A program made the translations under genes and the position numbers. Positions 61,081 to 64,000 of a stretch of 64,000 nt of DNA are shown here, one piece after another. The first letter of the stretch is position 1, and each line of letters starts with the position of its first letter. The notes beneath the pieces were generated by a model. The model was not told the DNA's origin, ran no database searches, and saw only the letters and a list, made by a program, of their open reading frames with translations. Location of the stretch: NCBI RefSeq assembly GCF_005239225.2, contig NC_133284.1, positions 31,792,339 through 31,856,338 of the forward strand, read 5' to 3'. The DNA comes from Populus alba (taxonomy: Eukaryota; Streptophyta; Magnoliopsida; Malpighiales; Salicaceae).

Positions 61081-61372
61081 TTTAAGGGTTTGTCAAGAAA
61101 ATGGATAGGGATGAGGAAGGCCAGAGTAATATGAAAGGATGAAAAAAGAGAGGAAATCCATCCATCTCTTTGTTTGGATAACAAATGAGTTGTTAGGCTA
61201 ACAAACAAGGAAAGGATAAAAATCAATCCGCCGATGGGCTAACAATGCGGAAAGATAATCTTCCTTAAATCTCCATCCTTATCACCAAACAAATGGAATT
61301 AAGGAAATACCAATCCTTACTTCTCATTCCTCCTCCCTCCTATACCTCTAGACAAACACACCCTAAATAGCC
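61081..61372. mobile_element. possible hAT-type MITE
   Basis: Starts TTTTAAGGGTTTGTCAAG and ends CTAGACAAACACACCCTAAA, imperfect inverted repeats about 290 bp apart. Internal CTTTGTTTGG and AACAAACAAGG segments are also partly inverted. No coding and no secure target duplication. Confidence 0.45.
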
Positions 61373-61645
61373 ATCGGCAATGATAAACAAAGGCGTAATA
61401 CAAAATGACTTATTGATGATAAATATGAAGATTCCTTAAATGGGGGAGAAACAAAAGCTCGCCCTTTCCATCCTGGGCAGCAAAATAATATCCAACCTGG
61501 TTCCCTCAAGGATACTAAAAACATTCAAGTTCGATACAAGCTTTAACTAAGCATGATAGGAACCACCGATAACCAAAATCTAAGAAAGACAAATAAACAG
61601 TAACTGAATTAGTTTCAACTCTTTAATGTGATGGAACATTATGAA

Positions 61646-63954
61646 TTAATCATGAAGAGTTCCCATTATATCTTCATCTCGATACAGAAAATACCTGAAA
61701 CAGTGCATAAAGCCACAAGGAAACATCATTAGGTATTTATTTGTGTCAATGAATCGTCTAATGAAAAGGAAATAAATGCATTTTTGTCACACTTAGGTCA
61801 CTAAATATGCTATGGCAGCAAGAAAGCAGTTGTCTTTCTGAGTTGCTGTTGAACTTGTTAATTTTGCATGACAGAAAAGAAAATAGAAAAAATTTGCGCT
61901 TATGCCAGCATTTACACCAAAATCCCATTTCTCCAATAAAGATCTTATTTCCCCTGGATAAAATGTCTTCTTCCAAGTCAAGATTCATCCAATGATTTTA
62001 ATTATGCAATAAAATGCAGGCAATCCAAATGAAAACAAAATAACTAAGTTACCTAGAATCGCCACCCTGATCTCATTCACATCACAGTGCCATTTTATGG
62101 CATTCAGGTTTAAGAGTTTAGTGCTACAGAAACCATTTTGCATATCGACCCACCATAGATGAATACACATTTAATTGCAAATGTTGGTGTTTAGCAACGA
62201 TGGGCGATGCATAAAAGCAAGTAGAACTTCGCCATCACACTGTTTCATTCTGTATGATTAATTCTAAAAAAATAAAATAAAAGTGTGATTGTATGATATG
62301 AGTGCAAGAAATTGAAACCAAAAGCATTGATGGAAAGTAGCAGCATTCACATATACCATGCGTACATAAAATAAAGCATTTTTAATGGTTTCAGCCAACC
62401 TTTTCTTGACAAAAAAGTGTGTGTGTTGGGGGGGGGGGGGTTCATTCACACTGAAAATAAGTTGTTTTAAATGAAATCAAATGTCCATTTCAAATGTGTA
62501 TCATTATGTTCCATTATAGAATATTCCTTGAAACATATAAACATGCATTTCATGTCATTAAAAATTCTAAAGTCAGCAAAACAAATTCAAAATCATGTAG
62601 GATGAGCTACCATGCATTGGAGAATTCTGAATCTATTTAACCATGTTAACTACACTAAAATAGTAACTTGATCACTCCAGTGACTTTATAAGACTCTTTA
62701 CTTGCCACGGCCTACCGAAATCTTAAAGCTATATGGATCTATGAGTCAGACAGTTGCTATCTTAAAGCTACATGGATTGATAGAGCATTTATAAGTCAAC
62801 TCAAACTCGATATAATTGGATCTGTCCAAATTACAGCATCAAAGGGCCACGGAATAGCTAAAGACAGATGATCAAGTGTTCTTTATACCATCAAGTAGAC
62901 AAACTAAAAAAGCTAACACACAAATGCCACCTCTCATATGCATTTTACATGACATCTACCAGAAACTCGAACCTCAAAGAAGAACTAATTTCGAGAAGCA
63001 GTAACTCACTCTTTTTCACCAAGTTTCACCTCAGTGCCTCCGTATTCAGGCAAAAGGACAGTTTCTCCCTCCTTCAAAGTAACAGGAATAAGCTTGCCAT
63101 CTTTATCACGAGCACCAGGACCCACGGCAACAACTTTTCCAGAGTTCAGCTGGAATTGTGAAGCATAAAAAATACGAGAGGAAAGAACAATCAGTAATCA
63201 CCCCATGTATCCAACAATAAAACGAATGACTAAATGTACATTTACATCACAGCACAACAGAAAAACATTTAATCTTAAATTTATTGGACAGCATAATTAT
63301 GAAAACTGGCAAGAAACAAATACAAGTTGAGCATGCTAACCTATCAAGGTGAATGAATTACCAGGGAAAAGGAACAAAAACTAACACTGGTCGTGAGAAC
63401 TTGAATGTTAAGCATTTCATTCCAATTTCTCTTTCACGGATATTAAAACTAAGAACTTCCCAACCGCGACAAACCCTTTAAAATTCGAGCTATACCACTT
63501 AGCTGTTACTGTTAGCAATTAAACTGAAGCTTGAATATCGTATAATGTATGAAACAATTCCAGATTCGAGCGATACAAGTGGATTTTGAAATTCAAAATG
63601 CAATTGAAAACAACTCTTTTAACAAAGATAAATCTTGGGCTTAATTTTAGTTTGGTTATGATTAACCAAGTAACTAATGAATCTATAATAAAAGAACATC
63701 ACATACAAGCCAAAAACCCAGCCCCAATTTACCGAGTAGCGTATCAGTCTAATTTTATGCCACGGTTTCAATGATGCAGGAGAAACTCAAAGGAACAACG
63801 AAACGAAAGGAGAAAAAAGAGAGGAGAGGAGTGAAGAGAAAGGGATGACCTTGGAGGTTTTCTCAGGAAGAAGAATACCGGAGTTGGTTTTTGAAGGAGG
63901 GATTATTTTCTCCACCAATATGCGATTGAATGTCGGAATCAAGCGCTTTGCCAT
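61646..63954 (-). CDS. CPN10: 10-kDa chaperonin, mitochondrial type (CPN10/HSP10)
   Basis: Co-chaperonin that caps the Cpn60 folding chamber as a seven-subunit ring in the mitochondrial matrix. Three exons on the minus strand: 63954-63850, 63149-63010 and 61694-61646, joining in frame to 97 residues, the normal length. Exon 1: MAKRLIPTFNRILVEKI … SGILLPEKTSK. Exon 2: LNSGKVVAVGPGARDKDGK and GETVLLPEYGGTEVKLG. Exon 3: YFLYRDEDIMGTLHD. The mobile loop that contacts Cpn60 is the SGILLPEK region. There is no separate presequence, which is usual for the plant mitochondrial form. Without splicing, exon 2 would run into TGA at 63008-63006; the GTGAGT donor one base earlier in the codon gives the conserved GEKEY join. 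Intron 2 is 1.3 kb. Only 46 bp of upstream sequence is in the window. Confidence 0.94.
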
Positions 63955-64000
63955 CTTCACACACGGTAACTGAGACTAGAAAGAAAGAGAGAGAGAGTGA

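Noticed and set aside
62868..63161. 97-codon plus-strand frame across CPN10 exon 2
   Set aside because: Antisense shadow of the CPN10 exon.

Overview
This is plant nuclear DNA from a woody eudicot, most likely Salicaceae (Populus or Salix). Genes have GT-AG introns, spacers are AT-rich, and the protein families are plant-specific (class B heat-stress factor, CLE peptide, DUF1645, chloroplast MOC1). LTR retrotransposons, Helitrons and MITEs are abundant. The Salicaceae placement rests mainly on a MITE at 53041-53245 that I recognise as abundant in that family, so it is inference.

Layout: 826-2470 is a broken C-terminal piece of a LAS1-like gene. 2471-9570 is AT-rich spacer. 9571-10880 is an intact two-exon HSFB4-type gene (+). 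12633-26270 is one Ty1/copia element (-) with its coding region split by an 8.9-kb Athila-type Ty3/gypsy element (-, 14291-23165). Both insertions keep their target-site duplications. 26276-34743 is spacer with a tRNA-like relic. 34744-39326 is a head-to-tail run of three non-autonomous Helitron-like units (-). 40750-43864 is an intact five-exon F-box gene (+), followed tail-to-tail by an intact single-exon DUF1645 gene (-, 44579-45706). 48419-51624 holds remnants of two unrelated genes in series: the first two exons of a MOC1-like Holliday junction resolvase and a gutted HMG-CoA lyase. 55869-57092 is another Helitron-like unit (+). 59319-59591 encodes a CLE signalling peptide precursor (+). 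61646-63954 is a complete three-exon mitochondrial-type CPN10 gene (-), starting 46 bp inside the right edge.

Intact genes by my reading: HSFB4-like, F-box, DUF1645, CLE and CPN10. They share no obvious pathway; they are ordinary neighbours on a eukaryotic chromosome. The unusual content is in the mobile and broken DNA. The Athila derivative has lost the reverse transcriptase/RNase H block and the integrase core by two deletions that both preserve frame, and it carries an extra ~210-codon cysteine-containing ORF before its 3' LTR. The Helitron units abut with 3-6 bp spacers, and each has a palindrome just inside its 5' end.

Splice sites were placed by eye from consensus and family homology. 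Identities rest on recognised motifs, not on searches.
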